Origin: Candidatus Moraniibacteriota bacterium
GTDB taxonomy: Bacteria; Patescibacteriota; Minisyncoccia; Moranbacterales; UBA1568
NCBI GenBank assembly: GCA_013334245.1
Contig: JAAXXZ010000011.1
Coordinates: 1-45,526 of the forward strand
Length of the DNA: 45,526 bases
Direction of reading: 5' to 3'
Shown: positions 1 to 6,776 of the stretch, piece after piece
Position numbering within the stretch: the stretch's first letter is position 1
How the letters are laid out: each line of letters begins with the position of its first letter
Position numbers and translations under genes: made by a program
Notes under the pieces: model-generated
What the model was told of the DNA's origin: nothing
The model's input: only the letters and a program-made list of their open reading frames with translations
Database searches by the model: none

Positions 1-87
1 AATGACGGTCATCGACTCTCCTTTTTCCAACCCGAGGCTGATCTCCTCGCGCTCAGCATCGGACAGGCGCGTATATGATGTTTGCAT
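1..87 (-). CDS. IS30-family transposase, N-terminal 29 residues (partial)
   Basis: The ATG is at 87-85 on the - strand and the frame is open to the contig edge. The peptide starts MQTSYTRLSDAEREEISLGL and continues EKGESMTVI. This is the helix-turn-helix start typical of IS30 transposases (an L-S-x-x-E-R-E-E-I pattern, then a short loop). The catalytic DDE domain lies outside the window. The same 28 residues are encoded at the other end of the contig on the + strand. Confidence 0.75.
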   Translation of the reverse strand, partial: MQTSYTRLSDAEREEISLGLEKGESMTVI

Positions 88-127
88 ACGGACAGGGTAT
101 CCGTTGCGTTAGATTCTGGAAACCGCC
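1..127 (-). mobile_element. IS30-family element, left end fragment
   Basis: Positions 4-127 are an exact inverted copy of 45403-45526. The segment holds a non-coding IS end (127 down to 88, including AGATTCTGG next to TAACGCAACGG on the opposite strand, similar to IS30-family terminal repeats) followed by the start of a transposase gene that runs out of the window. The inner boundary is 127/128, where the two copies stop matching. Only the end of the element is present, so the full IS, its other terminal repeat and any target duplication cannot be seen. Confidence 0.8.
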
Positions 128-128
128 G

Positions 129-353
129 ATGAAAAAATACGCCGGGAAACGGTTGTACTTTTCATCGACAGCGGAGATCTTCTCGACCGACCAGGTCGGC
201 TGCATCCTTTGTGTCCGGGTCGGACCCGACGGGATGATGTCTTTGCCTGAACTGGTGGAACTTGACGGCCTTGTTCTCGATGCGGGAAGCTTCCTGGTTT
301 TGTCGAAGCCTCAGCTGCCGCCTCTGAAGAGCGGGACAACGATTTCCGGGTAA
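129..353 (+). pseudogene. Gene remnant cut by the IS at its 5' side
   Basis: An open frame runs from the IS boundary to a TAA at 351-353 and is followed by a good intrinsic terminator, so the 3' end of a real transcript is likely here. The ORF track starts it at 75 inside the IS end; an ATG at 129, just outside the IS, could start a 74-residue peptide, but there is no visible ribosome site. I read it as the tail of a gene split by the IS. The product (MKKYAGKRLYFSSTAEIF...) has no motif I recognise. Confidence 0.4.
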
Positions 354-367
354 TCCGAAAACCAACG

Positions 368-395
368 AAGGCCCTGTGTGAACCACGGGGCCTTT
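368..395 (+). terminator. Intrinsic terminator after the truncated gene
   Basis: AAGGCCCTGTG and CACGGGGCCTT form an 11-bp stem (one G-T pair) with a short loop, followed by a short T run. It lies 15 bp after the remnant's stop and before the ferritin promoter. Confidence 0.65.
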
Positions 396-412
396 CGAAA
401 TTCCCGCCGTGG

Positions 413-418
413 TATACT
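413..418 (+). promoter_or_regulatory. Promoter -10 box for the ferritin-like gene
   Basis: TATACT lies 26 bp before the ATG at 445. No clear -35 box is seen at 16-18 bp upstream. The predicted 5' leader is under 25 nt. Confidence 0.5.
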
Positions 419-444
419 GGTGGCGTAATCCGTAGAAAAAAACT

Positions 445-867
445 ATGGCGATCACCAAAGAGGCGTTCATCGCGGAACTCAATCACGACCTGGCATACGA
501 GTTCGGCGCGGCGGTGCAATATGTCCAGCATGCGGCGACCGTGACGGGCGCCGAGTACGACGCGATATCCAAGGAGCTCATCATCCACTCCAACGAGGAG
601 ATGATGCACGCGGTCTCGCTCTCGAACATGATTTGCGACCTGGGCGGGGTGCCGGGAGTCGACGTGGAGGAACGGCAGACATCCTCGGTATCCAAGGAAA
701 TGCTTGAGCAGGACTTGGCCGGTGAGGAGTTGGCCATTTCACGGTACAAGGAGCGTATCGCACAGGCGGAGGCGCTCGGTGAGTACGGCGTCCGTCGGTT
801 GCTCGAGGATATCCTCATGATGGAGGAGGAACACCGTCGTGACCTGGCAAACACGTTGGGGAAGTAG
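445..867 (+). CDS. Ferritin-like diiron protein (bacterioferritin/DPS-like)
   Basis: A 140-residue all-helical protein with the ligand pattern of a ferritin-like diiron site: E19 in helix 1, E52-x-x-H55 in helix 2, E94 in helix 3 and E127-x-x-H130 in helix 4. This family binds two irons between four helices and serves iron storage, peroxide detoxification or related oxidase roles in the cytoplasm. The length is near that of bacterioferritin (about 155), and no haem-binding Met is obvious. It is a single-gene transcript: its own -10 box upstream and a strong terminator downstream. The exact subfamily is uncertain. Confidence 0.8.
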   Translation: MAITKEAFIAELNHDLAYEFGAAVQYVQHAATVTGAEYDAISKELIIHSNEEMMHAVSLSNMICDLGGVPGVDVEERQTSSVSKEMLEQDLAGEELAISRYKERIAQAEALGEYGVRRLLEDILMMEEEHRRDLANTLGK

Positions 868-887
868 GGTACTAAAAAAAGGGGGAG

Positions 888-916
888 AAAACGGGAGATG
901 ACTCCCGTTTTCTTTT
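888..916 (+). terminator. Intrinsic terminator of the ferritin-like gene
   Basis: AAAACGGGAG and CTCCCGTTTT form a perfect 10-bp stem with a 4-nt loop (ATGA), then TCTTTT. It starts about 20 bp after the stop codon. Confidence 0.85.
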
Positions 917-1200
917 CGCTCAATACCATGTCCAAGCTCGGGTAATGTAAGAAGATGCCGCATTTTTCGTCTCCGCGAGCCCAGGCCTTCATGAGGGGCG
1001 GTCCGGGATTCTGGAATATGAACGGATGACGTTTTGGCGCGAACAATGACTGGATTGCCGTGATATGAATACGGTCCCGTATTCATATCTCACAAAGACG
1101 GAATGAATGTTAGATACTTTCGGGATGGCGATTGCGCCTGGAGGGAAAGTATGCGTAGAATGAGGAAAAGCGTTTGTTTACCAATAACCGTTATCCTCAA
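917..1200. other. Intergenic stretch with a 13-bp inverted repeat
   Basis: No convincing gene is seen between the ferritin terminator and the small membrane protein; the ORFs listed here are short or antisense. The main structure is a perfect inverted repeat at 1062-1074 (GATATGAATACGG) and 1077-1089 with only 2 nt between the arms. It has no T run on either side, which fits a dimeric-repressor operator or cruciform-like site better than a terminator. A weak promoter-like pair (TTGCGC, 18 bp, TAGAAT) lies near 1130-1160. Confidence 0.45.
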
Positions 1201-1211
1201 AGGGGGTGGAT

Positions 1212-1466
1212 ATGGCTGTCGTACTTTCGATATCGGCCATCGTGATCCTGTTTGGTGCGCAGATCGATGCCTCGCTCGCGATACTGATTGTGGCGGCAGT
1301 CGTTGCCTGTATCGCCCTCGGGTTCCTCGGGCTGCAGGAACGCGCGGGAGGGCTGGACAAGTCCGTCGGTACGATCGTGTTTTATGCCATCGTGGTGATG
1401 TATGTGATCGCTTCGGCGATCGCCATCGGCATCATGGCATACATGACACCGAAACCGATCGTCTGA
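1212..1466 (+). CDS. Small membrane protein of unknown function
   Basis: An 84-residue hydrophobic protein (MAVVLSISAIVILFGAQI...) with two or three predicted membrane helices, roughly residues 2-17, 22-41 and 55-76. I start it at ATG 1212, not the GTG at 1206, because AGGGGGTG ends 3 nt before the ATG and acts as a Shine-Dalgarno, which is unusual in this window. It stands alone between two intergenic gaps and has its own terminator. I recognise no family. Confidence 0.6.
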   Translation: MAVVLSISAIVILFGAQIDASLAILIVAAVVACIALGFLGLQERAGGLDKSVGTIVFYAIVVMYVIASAIAIGIMAYMTPKPIV

Positions 1467-1483
1467 TCGGAAAGAGAAAAGAA

Positions 1484-1511
1484 GCAGGCTGTCAATTTCG
1501 CGGCCTGTTTT
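1484..1511 (+). terminator. Intrinsic terminator of the small membrane protein gene
   Basis: GCAGGC and GCCTGT pair around a 13-nt loop, followed by TTTTCTTG. It lies 18 bp after the stop. Confidence 0.6.
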
Positions 1512-1591
1512 CTTGTGTTGAAATCCAAAAAACCCGCAACCTTCCATTTTCCTTCCGGAACCGCTACCATATATACAGGAGGAGGGGGGGT

Positions 1592-1639
1592 ATGAATATG
1601 CTTCTAATCCGGTTTATCGTTCGGTATGTTCAATGGTGA
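1592..1639 (+). CDS. Possible 15-residue leader peptide overlapping the next gene
   Basis: A strong Shine-Dalgarno (AGGAGGAGG, about 1578-1586) precedes ATG 1592, which opens a 15-codon frame MNMLLIRFIVRYVQW ending in TGA at 1637-1639. The stop lies inside the start region of the kinase-like gene (ATG 1626), so ribosomes ending the peptide could re-initiate there (translational coupling). The alternative is that the Shine-Dalgarno simply marks the mRNA leader and the short frame is chance. Confidence 0.35.
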   Translation: MNMLLIRFIVRYVQW

Positions 1640-2399
1640 ACTTGCGCAGTTAAAGTCATCATCCGAAATTGAGCGCGCAGTCCGGTATGACGGAAAATCG
1701 AATTCTCTTCGGATTGGCCATAGGACGCATATCGCCGATGGCGCGTGTGGCAGTATTTACCGGATTCGTGATGCCGACCTTATCGGGGCGGATGGGAGGT
1801 CTCGTCGTATTCCCGGAGCATTCGTCATCAAGGAATATCGACTTGTCACGCGGGACGACATTCGCGAATTTCTGACGCTCCATGAAACATTGAAAAAATC
1901 CGGAGCCGATACCTGGCGTTCTTTCCGTCTGATCGATGGAAGGAACATGGCGATCATGACCGATGGAGAGGCCGACGATTCGGAGACCGTCTCACGGTCA
2001 AACGTTTCCGAAAGTTCGAAAAGGCTGCTGTCTGAGGGGGTAGATGATTTCTTTGGTGTGGAGCTTTCGGTCCGGAAAGCGACAGAGAGCGCAGTTCGCG
2101 CGGGAAGGTTTGGCGTCGTCGTCCCGGGCGATTCCTGGTTCGCAAACATTTCAACGGGATCAACTCCAGAAAATGTAGGGAAAAGTCGCGAGTTAAAACG
2201 GATATTTATCGGGGATTACGATACGCTGTACGTGAAACAAGATGAAGTGAATGCGGTCATTCAACGAAACCTCAAGGAATTGCTGGAATTCCTCGAAGAT
2301 CTCATCACCCGATTCGTAGCTTCGAAAGAGCACGGGGATCGATTGAAGGAACTGGTGAGAGAACAGGTTGGGAAAGCTGATTCGAACGACATTGACTGA
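1626..2399 (+). CDS. Divergent protein-kinase-like/phosphotransferase-like protein
   Basis: A 257-residue protein I cannot assign to a named family, but its motif order matches the protein-kinase-like fold. It shows a glycine-rich loop G39-A-C-G42-S-I-Y, a lysine in a beta strand (FVIK69EY), a helix with E81/E87 that could be the C-helix glutamate, a hinge-like MAIMTDGE (108-115), a catalytic-loop-like GD169SWFAN174I, and a metal-site-like IGD197YD199. These resemble the GDLHxxN and IDFD motifs of aminoglycoside/choline-kinase-type enzymes. The C-terminus (207-257) is helical and charged. The fold is inferred from motifs; substrate unknown. A short leader peptide overlaps its start. Confidence 0.6.
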   Translation: MFNGELAQLKSSSEIERAVRYDGKSNSLRIGHRTHIADGACGSIYRIRDADLIGADGRSRRIPGAFVIKEYRLVTRDDIREFLTLHETLKKSGADTWRSFRLIDGRNMAIMTDGEADDSETVSRSNVSESSKRLLSEGVDDFFGVELSVRKATESAVRAGRFGVVVPGDSWFANISTGSTPENVGKSRELKRIFIGDYDTLYVKQDEVNAVIQRNLKELLEFLEDLITRFVASKEHGDRLKELVREQVGKADSNDID

Positions 2400-2417
2400 A
2401 CTTGTTTTTATATTCCT

Positions 2418-3209
2418 ATGACCAAACGTCGCGACGTCACCATCGTCTCGTGGAACGTGAACGGGCTTCGGGCCGCCGGCCGGAAGGGATTTTCGGAATG
2501 GATCGGCAAGGGGGAATACGACATCGTATGCATCCAGGAAACGAAACTGCAGAATGTCGATCAGCTGCCGGACGAGCTCCAGGGGCCGGACGGGTACTAT
2601 GCCTATTTTCATTGTGCCACTGAGAAGAAGGGGTACAGCGGGACGGCCATCTATACCAAGGAGGAACCGCAGGTCGTTCGGACACACTTCGGTGACGAGT
2701 CGCTGCTGTCAAAGGAAGGGCGTATCATCGAGATGGAATTTCCGGAGTTCACCCTGCTCAACATCTATTTCCCGAACGGCGGAGCAAGCGACGAGCGGCT
2801 CGACTTTAAGCTGCGATTCTACGACGAGTTTCTCATACATGTGTCAGCTCTGGTCGCATCTGGCAAGAAAGTCATTTTTTGCGGTGACGTGAATACGGCG
2901 CACAACGAGATCGACCTCGCGCGGCCGAAAGAGAATATGAACAACACGGGTTTTCTCCGTATCGAACGGGATTGGATGGACCGGCTTGAACCGGCAGGGT
3001 TTCATGATACATTCCGGACATTGCATCCGGACGAGGTCGCCTATACGTGGTGGGACCTGAAGACGTGGGCGCGTTCGCGGAACGTCGGATGGCGGCTCGA
3101 TTACTTTTTCGTGAGCTCGAACCTGTCCGACTCCGTGCGGGACGCGTTCGTGTTGCCTGATATTCAGGGTTCCGACCATTGTCCGGTCGGCGTGACGCTT
3201 TCGGTATGA
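2418..3209 (+). CDS. xth: Exodeoxyribonuclease III (AP endonuclease)
   Basis: A 263-residue exonuclease-endonuclease-phosphatase family protein. It repairs abasic sites by cutting 5' to the lesion and has 3'-5' exonuclease and phosphatase activity. Diagnostic motifs run in order: SWNVNGLRA (substrate and metal), IQETK (metal-binding Glu), GYSGTAIY, GDVNTAH (catalytic Asp and Asn), ARPKENMNNTGFL, RLDYFFVS and GSDHCPV (catalytic Asp-His). Length and motif order are normal for the family. Its stop overlaps the ATG of the acylphosphatase gene (ATGA), so the two are probably co-translated. No Shine-Dalgarno; start chosen at the first ATG before the first motif. Confidence 0.93.
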   Translation: MTKRRDVTIVSWNVNGLRAAGRKGFSEWIGKGEYDIVCIQETKLQNVDQLPDELQGPDGYYAYFHCATEKKGYSGTAIYTKEEPQVVRTHFGDESLLSKEGRIIEMEFPEFTLLNIYFPNGGASDERLDFKLRFYDEFLIHVSALVASGKKVIFCGDVNTAHNEIDLARPKENMNNTGFLRIERDWMDRLEPAGFHDTFRTLHPDEVAYTWWDLKTWARSRNVGWRLDYFFVSSNLSDSVRDAFVLPDIQGSDHCPVGVTLSV

Positions 3210-3490
3210 ACCAAGGGGAAATCATCCGAGTCCGTTTTCAGATAACCGGCCTGGTGCAGGGAGTGAACTTCCGTTCTTCAACGTGCCGTGAGGCGGAGCG
3301 TCTCGGCGTGGTCGGGTTCGTCAGAAACGAGCCGGATGGCAGTGTCCGTATCGAGGCGGAGGGAAGTCGGGAAGCGGTTGAAGAACTGCTCGCCTTCGCG
3401 GCTCATGGACCATCGCACGCTCGGGTGGATCGGACGGAGCGTGAGATGATTCCGGTACTTCGGGAACATTCGTTTCGTATTCTTCGGTGA
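3206..3490 (+). CDS. acyP: Acylphosphatase
   Basis: A 94-residue protein that hydrolyses acyl phosphates such as carbamoyl phosphate or acetyl phosphate. The signature GLVQGVNFR contains the catalytic Arg of the phosphate loop, and GFVRNEPDGSVRIEAEG carries the catalytic Asn. The ORF track begins at 3179 inside the preceding gene; the ATG at 3206 gives a normal-length protein and the usual one-base ATGA overlap with the xth stop. Confidence 0.9.
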   Translation: MNQGEIIRVRFQITGLVQGVNFRSSTCREAERLGVVGFVRNEPDGSVRIEAEGSREAVEELLAFAAHGPSHARVDRTEREMIPVLREHSFRILR

Positions 3491-3503
3491 TGTCTGTCGC
3501 GAT

Positions 3504-4094
3504 ATGAAAAATGTCACAGTATCCAAGGCGGCTGATCTTGTCCGGTCGGGCGCAGTCGGTGTCATTCCGACGGATACGCTGTACGGTATCGTCGCTTCCG
3601 CGTTCGATACTGATGCGGTGGAACGGGTCTACCGGATTCGCGGACGCGACACGCGAAAGCCGTGTATCGTGCTGCTCGCCGACATGGCCGATCTTACCCG
3701 GTTCGGAATCGATCCGGACGAAGTGTCTCGGAAACGACTCTCCGAGGTCTGGCCCGGTCCTGTCAGCGTCGTATTGCCGTGCTCTGGGTCGGAATGGGAA
3801 TATCTCCACCGAGGCACCGGTACGATCGCTTTCCGGGTTCCGGATGATCTGGAGCTTCGTGTGTTTCTTGCTTCCGCCGGTCCGGTCATCGCACCCTCGG
3901 CGAATCCGGCGGGTGAACGTCCGGCGGAAACCGCCGACGAGGCGAGACAGTATTTTTCGGATATGACGGACTTCCTCGTCGATGGAGGGAGGCGTTCCGG
4001 CGAACCCTCGACCGTTGTGCGGCTTGGTGATGACGGACGATGGAACGTGCTCCGCCCGGGACCGGGACTGCCCGATCAGCTTCCCGCCGAGTGA
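3504..4094 (+). CDS. tsaC: L-threonylcarbamoyladenylate synthase (Sua5/YrdC/YciO family)
   Basis: A 196-residue single-domain YrdC-type protein. It makes threonylcarbamoyl-AMP from threonine, bicarbonate and ATP, the first step of the t6A37 tRNA modification. Seen: the N-terminal IPTDTLYGI strand-loop, RGRDTRKPCIVL (the usual KxRP-like basic substrate loop), RPGPVSVVL-type segment, IAFRVPDD, and PVIAPSANPAGE (the SxN nucleotide-binding motif). The C-terminus EPSTVVRL...VLRPGPG is also typical. It lies 13 bp after the acylphosphatase gene and is probably in the same transcript, ending at the terminator at 4114. The other t6A genes are not in this window. Confidence 0.88.
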   Translation: MKNVTVSKAADLVRSGAVGVIPTDTLYGIVASAFDTDAVERVYRIRGRDTRKPCIVLLADMADLTRFGIDPDEVSRKRLSEVWPGPVSVVLPCSGSEWEYLHRGTGTIAFRVPDDLELRVFLASAGPVIAPSANPAGERPAETADEARQYFSDMTDFLVDGGRRSGEPSTVVRLGDDGRWNVLRPGPGLPDQLPAE

Positions 4095-4113
4095 TTTGTC
4101 GTTGGTGATGACG

Positions 4114-4146
4114 CAAAAACGACCTCTTTACAAGATGTCGTTTTTG
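4114..4146. terminator. Terminator after tsaC
   Basis: CAAAAACGAC and GTCGTTTTTG form a perfect 10-bp stem with a 13-nt loop. The stem itself supplies the A and T runs, so it may work in both directions. It starts 19 bp after the tsaC stop. Confidence 0.7.
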
Positions 4147-4226
4147 TGAAATAATATGAAGTCGCGTTCCGGATGTGTCGGTACGAATCCGGAGACTCCG
4201 ATGCCATATTTCTTATCCGTTTTTTT

Positions 4227-4736
4227 ATGAGTACGAACGAATATCAGGATCTTATCGACAAGGAACGGTATCAGGTGTTCATTTTTCATTGTCCGGTGAC
4301 CTTCCCGCTCAACTTCGCGTCGCATCCCTGGTTCGTCTGCAACGAGAAGGGGAACATCACGAGATGGGAGGTATTGGACCGGTTGAACGGGAACAAGGAG
4401 TGGGCGTATCTGCACAAGGATTATTTCCCGACGTTTTCCGGCATCGAGATCATCCCGTTCACTCGCACTGAACCTCTGTGGAAGGGCGAGTTATTGAAGC
4501 GAGTCGATGGCGAATTGGCGAAACGGATGATCGACGTGATCACCTCGAGCCATGAGCATTACCCCATCAAGGAATATTCGCTTATCGGGACGAACAGCAA
4601 TACCTACGCGCAGTGGGTGTTGGATCACTTCGAGGAACTAGATTTCAAACTTCCCTGGAACAGCTTCGGCAAGAACGCGGCAAAGTCTCCGGTTCGTGAA
4701 TTCGTGCTTCGGTTGCGCGACGGTTTGAAGGGGTAA
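4227..4736 (+). CDS. Conserved hypothetical protein, resembles DUF3750
   Basis: A 169-residue soluble protein. The pattern ASHPWFVCNEKGNITRWEV near the N-terminus and GTNSNTYAQWVL...LPWNSFGKNA near the C-terminus resembles DUF3750 proteins, which carry a PGPNSNTF motif; no function is known for that family. Recognition is from memory and moderate. I start it at ATG 4227 (T before the ATG, as in most genes here); the track's 4173 adds 18 residues unlike the rest. It is monocistronic, with hairpins on both sides. Confidence 0.55.
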   Translation: MSTNEYQDLIDKERYQVFIFHCPVTFPLNFASHPWFVCNEKGNITRWEVLDRLNGNKEWAYLHKDYFPTFSGIEIIPFTRTEPLWKGELLKRVDGELAKRMIDVITSSHEHYPIKEYSLIGTNSNTYAQWVLDHFEELDFKLPWNSFGKNAAKSPVREFVLRLRDGLKG

Positions 4737-4771
4737 AGGTGCGATATGGGTTCTGAAATCGAATATCTTGA

Positions 4772-4798
4772 AAAACCCGCTTTACAGGCGGGTTTTTT
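4772..4798 (+). terminator. Intrinsic terminator, CCCGCTTTACAGGCGGG type
   Basis: AAAACCCGC and GCGGGTTTT form a perfect 9-bp stem with a TTTACAG loop and a T run. A slightly decayed copy of the same sequence, including loop and T run, ends the last transcript before the AT-rich patch at 44481-44506. Confidence 0.85.
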
Positions 4799-4843
4799 GG
4801 TGCGAAAATGAGAGAGTTGAGAAAAATCGGCTGAGCATCATAT

Positions 4844-5353
4844 ATGAAGCAGGACAAGAATCTCGCATTCATAGACGGACAAAACCTGTATATGGGGACT
4901 GCTAAGCGGGAACGCGATCCGTGGAGAATCGATTTGCGCCGGTTCCGCGTCTATTTGGAACAGAAATACGGTGTCGTGAAAGCGTTCTACTTTCTCGGAT
5001 ACGTGCAGGAGGAACGCCAAGATCTTTACGAGGAAATACAATCTGCCGGATTCGTGTTGATTTTTCGTGAACATAATGCCGCCATGGCGGGCAAAAAGAA
5101 GGGAAACGTGGATTCCGATATCATTTTTAATGTGATGAAGAAACTGTACAAGCATGAGGTATTCGGAAAAATATTTCTCGTATCAGGTGACGGTGACTAT
5201 AAAATGTTTGTCGATTTTCTTGTCGAAGAGGGGATTTTTGGAAAGGTGCTCTTTCCGAACCGACAGTATGCATCGTCGCTGTATAAAAAGCTTGGATCGG
5301 AGTATTTCGATTATCTGGAATCGCCAGCGGTCCGAAAAAAAATCGGCGGATAA
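4844..5353 (+). CDS. NYN-domain (PIN-like, LabA/DUF88) putative ribonuclease
   Basis: A 169-residue NYN-domain protein. The family has a PIN-like fold with a cluster of acidic residues that bind Mg and is thought to cut RNA. Conserved acidic sites visible here: FIDGQNLY near the N-terminus (first Asp and the Asn), GNVDSDI in the middle and LVSGDGDY (two Asp) after it. There is no second domain, so the target is not indicated. It lies alone; a strong antisense promoter and hairpin (candidate small RNA) directly follow its stop codon, converging on it. Confidence 0.8.
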   Translation: MKQDKNLAFIDGQNLYMGTAKRERDPWRIDLRRFRVYLEQKYGVVKAFYFLGYVQEERQDLYEEIQSAGFVLIFREHNAAMAGKKKGNVDSDIIFNVMKKLYKHEVFGKIFLVSGDGDYKMFVDFLVEEGIFGKVLFPNRQYASSLYKKLGSEYFDYLESPAVRKKIGG

Positions 5354-5406
5354 AAAGAAAAGGGCTCCTTAGGCAGTGAGCCGTTCGGATCCCTTCTCGT
5401 CTGAAT
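5353..5406 (-). ncRNA. Candidate ~55-nt small RNA with its own promoter and terminator
   Basis: The start is predicted about 7 nt after a strong - strand promoter, and the end is an intrinsic terminator on the same strand: GGCTC-ACTGCCTAAG-GAGCC followed by CTTTTCTTTTT. No open frame with a start codon fits between them. The RNA converges on the 3' end of the NYN nuclease gene. Expression is inferred, not shown. Confidence 0.5.
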
Positions 5407-5412
5407 ATTGAC

Positions 5413-5440
5413 AGTATAGCAGAAAACGGGTCAGTGTCAA
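5413..5440 (-). promoter_or_regulatory. Strong sigma-70-type promoter on the - strand
   Basis: TTGACA (5440-5435), a 16-bp spacer and TATACT (5418-5413), with TG one base before the -10 (extended -10). It is one of the best promoters in the window, yet no protein gene lies downstream of it on that strand; a terminator follows about 25-55 bp later. Confidence 0.7.
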
Positions 5441-5509
5441 GCGGTAATGAGCGTGGAGTTGCCGGGCCACGATGAGACATTCGGTAAGACATGAATCTTT
5501 GGCCGAGTT

Positions 5510-6745
5510 ATGAAAAAGAACGTGAAACACAATCGGACAAGGCCGCTCGCGGATCGGATGCGGCCGCGGACGCTCGAGGAATTCCTCGGGCAATCTTCGC
5601 TTGTCGGTGAGGGAACTTTTTTGCGCAAGGCGATCGGGAGCGATGCGGTGCCGTCAATCATATTGTGGGGTCCGCCGGGAAGCGGGAAGACGACTTTGGC
5701 GACGATCATCGCGCACGAAACGCGGGCGGAATTTTTGGCACTTTCTGCGGTAACGAGCGGTATCAAGGAATTGCGCGACGTGATCGCGGCAGCGGAGCGG
5801 TCCCGCGCCGAGGGAAAGAGGACGATACTGTTCCTCGACGAGATCCACCGATGGAACAAGTCGCAACAGGACGCGTTGTTGCCGCACGTGGAACACGGGA
5901 CCGTGACGCTTATCGGAGCGACGACCGAGAACCCGAGTTTCGAGGTCAACGCGGCGCTCTTGTCGCGGGCACGAGTGTTCATCCTGGAAAAATTGTCAGA
6001 CGAAGCGATCGAGGAGATAGTCCGGAAGGCGCTTTCCGATACCGAACGGGGATTGGGTGGCGGTGACATCGAGGTGACCGAAGAGGCGGTCGCCATCATC
6101 GTACGATTCGCCGGAGGTGATGCCCGTATGGCGCTCGGCACGCTCGAGGCGGCCGCGTCCGAATCCTCTCATATCGCGGCGGAAACGGTGAAGGAAATCC
6201 TGCAGCGGCCGAATCTTCTCTATGATAAGACCGGCGAAGAACACTACAATATCATTTCCGCCTTGCATAAGTCCCTAAGAGGAAGTGACGCTGACGCGGC
6301 GCTCTACTGGCTCGGCAGGATGCTCGAGTCGGGGGAGGACCCGCTTTACGTCGCGAGGCGGCTGGTGCGGTTCGCGTCCGAAGACATCGGCCTCGCCAAT
6401 TCGTTCGCACTGCCGCAGGCCGTCGCTGCGTATCAGACGTGTCAGTTCATCGGAATGCCGGAGTGCGAGCTTGCGCTCGCACAGGCTGTCGTCTATCTGG
6501 CGAAGTCCAAGAAATCGAACGCGCTGTATGTCGGATACGGACATGTGAAAGACGATATCCGCGAACTGCCGAACGATCCGGTTCCGCTCCATCTGCGAAA
6601 CGCGCCGACCAAGCTGATGAAGACGGTCGGGTACGGGAGGGGATACAAATACACTCCCGATTTTGAAAGTCCGGAAGACGCACGACAGGACTATTTTCCC
6701 GAACGGCTCAGGGGAAGGAAGTACCTGAAATTCGGGGAAGAATAG
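5510..6745 (+). CDS. rarA: Replication-associated recombination protein A (AAA+ ATPase)
   Basis: A 411-residue RarA/MgsA (YcaJ, Mgs1/WRNIP1 family) protein. It acts at stalled replication forks and is related to clamp-loader subunits. Order of motifs: LADRMRPRTLEEFLGQ (N-terminal clamp-loader-like box), GPPGSGKTT (Walker A), FLDEIHRWNKSQQDALLPHVE (Walker B and sensor region), GATTENPSFEVNAALLSRARVF (sensor 1 and arginine finger), then the C-terminal MgsA tetramerisation region with YLAKSKKSNALY and GYGRGYKYTPDF. The length is normal. The gene follows a 155-bp gap with the antisense small RNA; no clear + strand promoter was found. Confidence 0.95.
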   Translation: MKKNVKHNRTRPLADRMRPRTLEEFLGQSSLVGEGTFLRKAIGSDAVPSIILWGPPGSGKTTLATIIAHETRAEFLALSAVTSGIKELRDVIAAAERSRAEGKRTILFLDEIHRWNKSQQDALLPHVEHGTVTLIGATTENPSFEVNAALLSRARVFILEKLSDEAIEEIVRKALSDTERGLGGGDIEVTEEAVAIIVRFAGGDARMALGTLEAAASESSHIAAETVKEILQRPNLLYDKTGEEHYNIISALHKSLRGSDADAALYWLGRMLESGEDPLYVARRLVRFASEDIGLANSFALPQAVAAYQTCQFIGMPECELALAQAVVYLAKSKKSNALYVGYGHVKDDIRELPNDPVPLHLRNAPTKLMKTVGYGRGYKYTPDFESPEDARQDYFPERLRGRKYLKFGEE

Positions 6746-6776
6746 ATAAAAATGTGATCTGATAACACGTATCCGT

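Noticed and set aside
1103-1639. 178-residue + strand ORF
   Set aside because: It runs through the small membrane protein gene in another frame and its terminator; only the final 15 codons after the Shine-Dalgarno could be translated.
5440-5509. + strand promoter for rarA at TTGACA 5409-5414
   Set aside because: No acceptable -10 box lies 16-18 bp downstream; the motif is part of the - strand promoter region.
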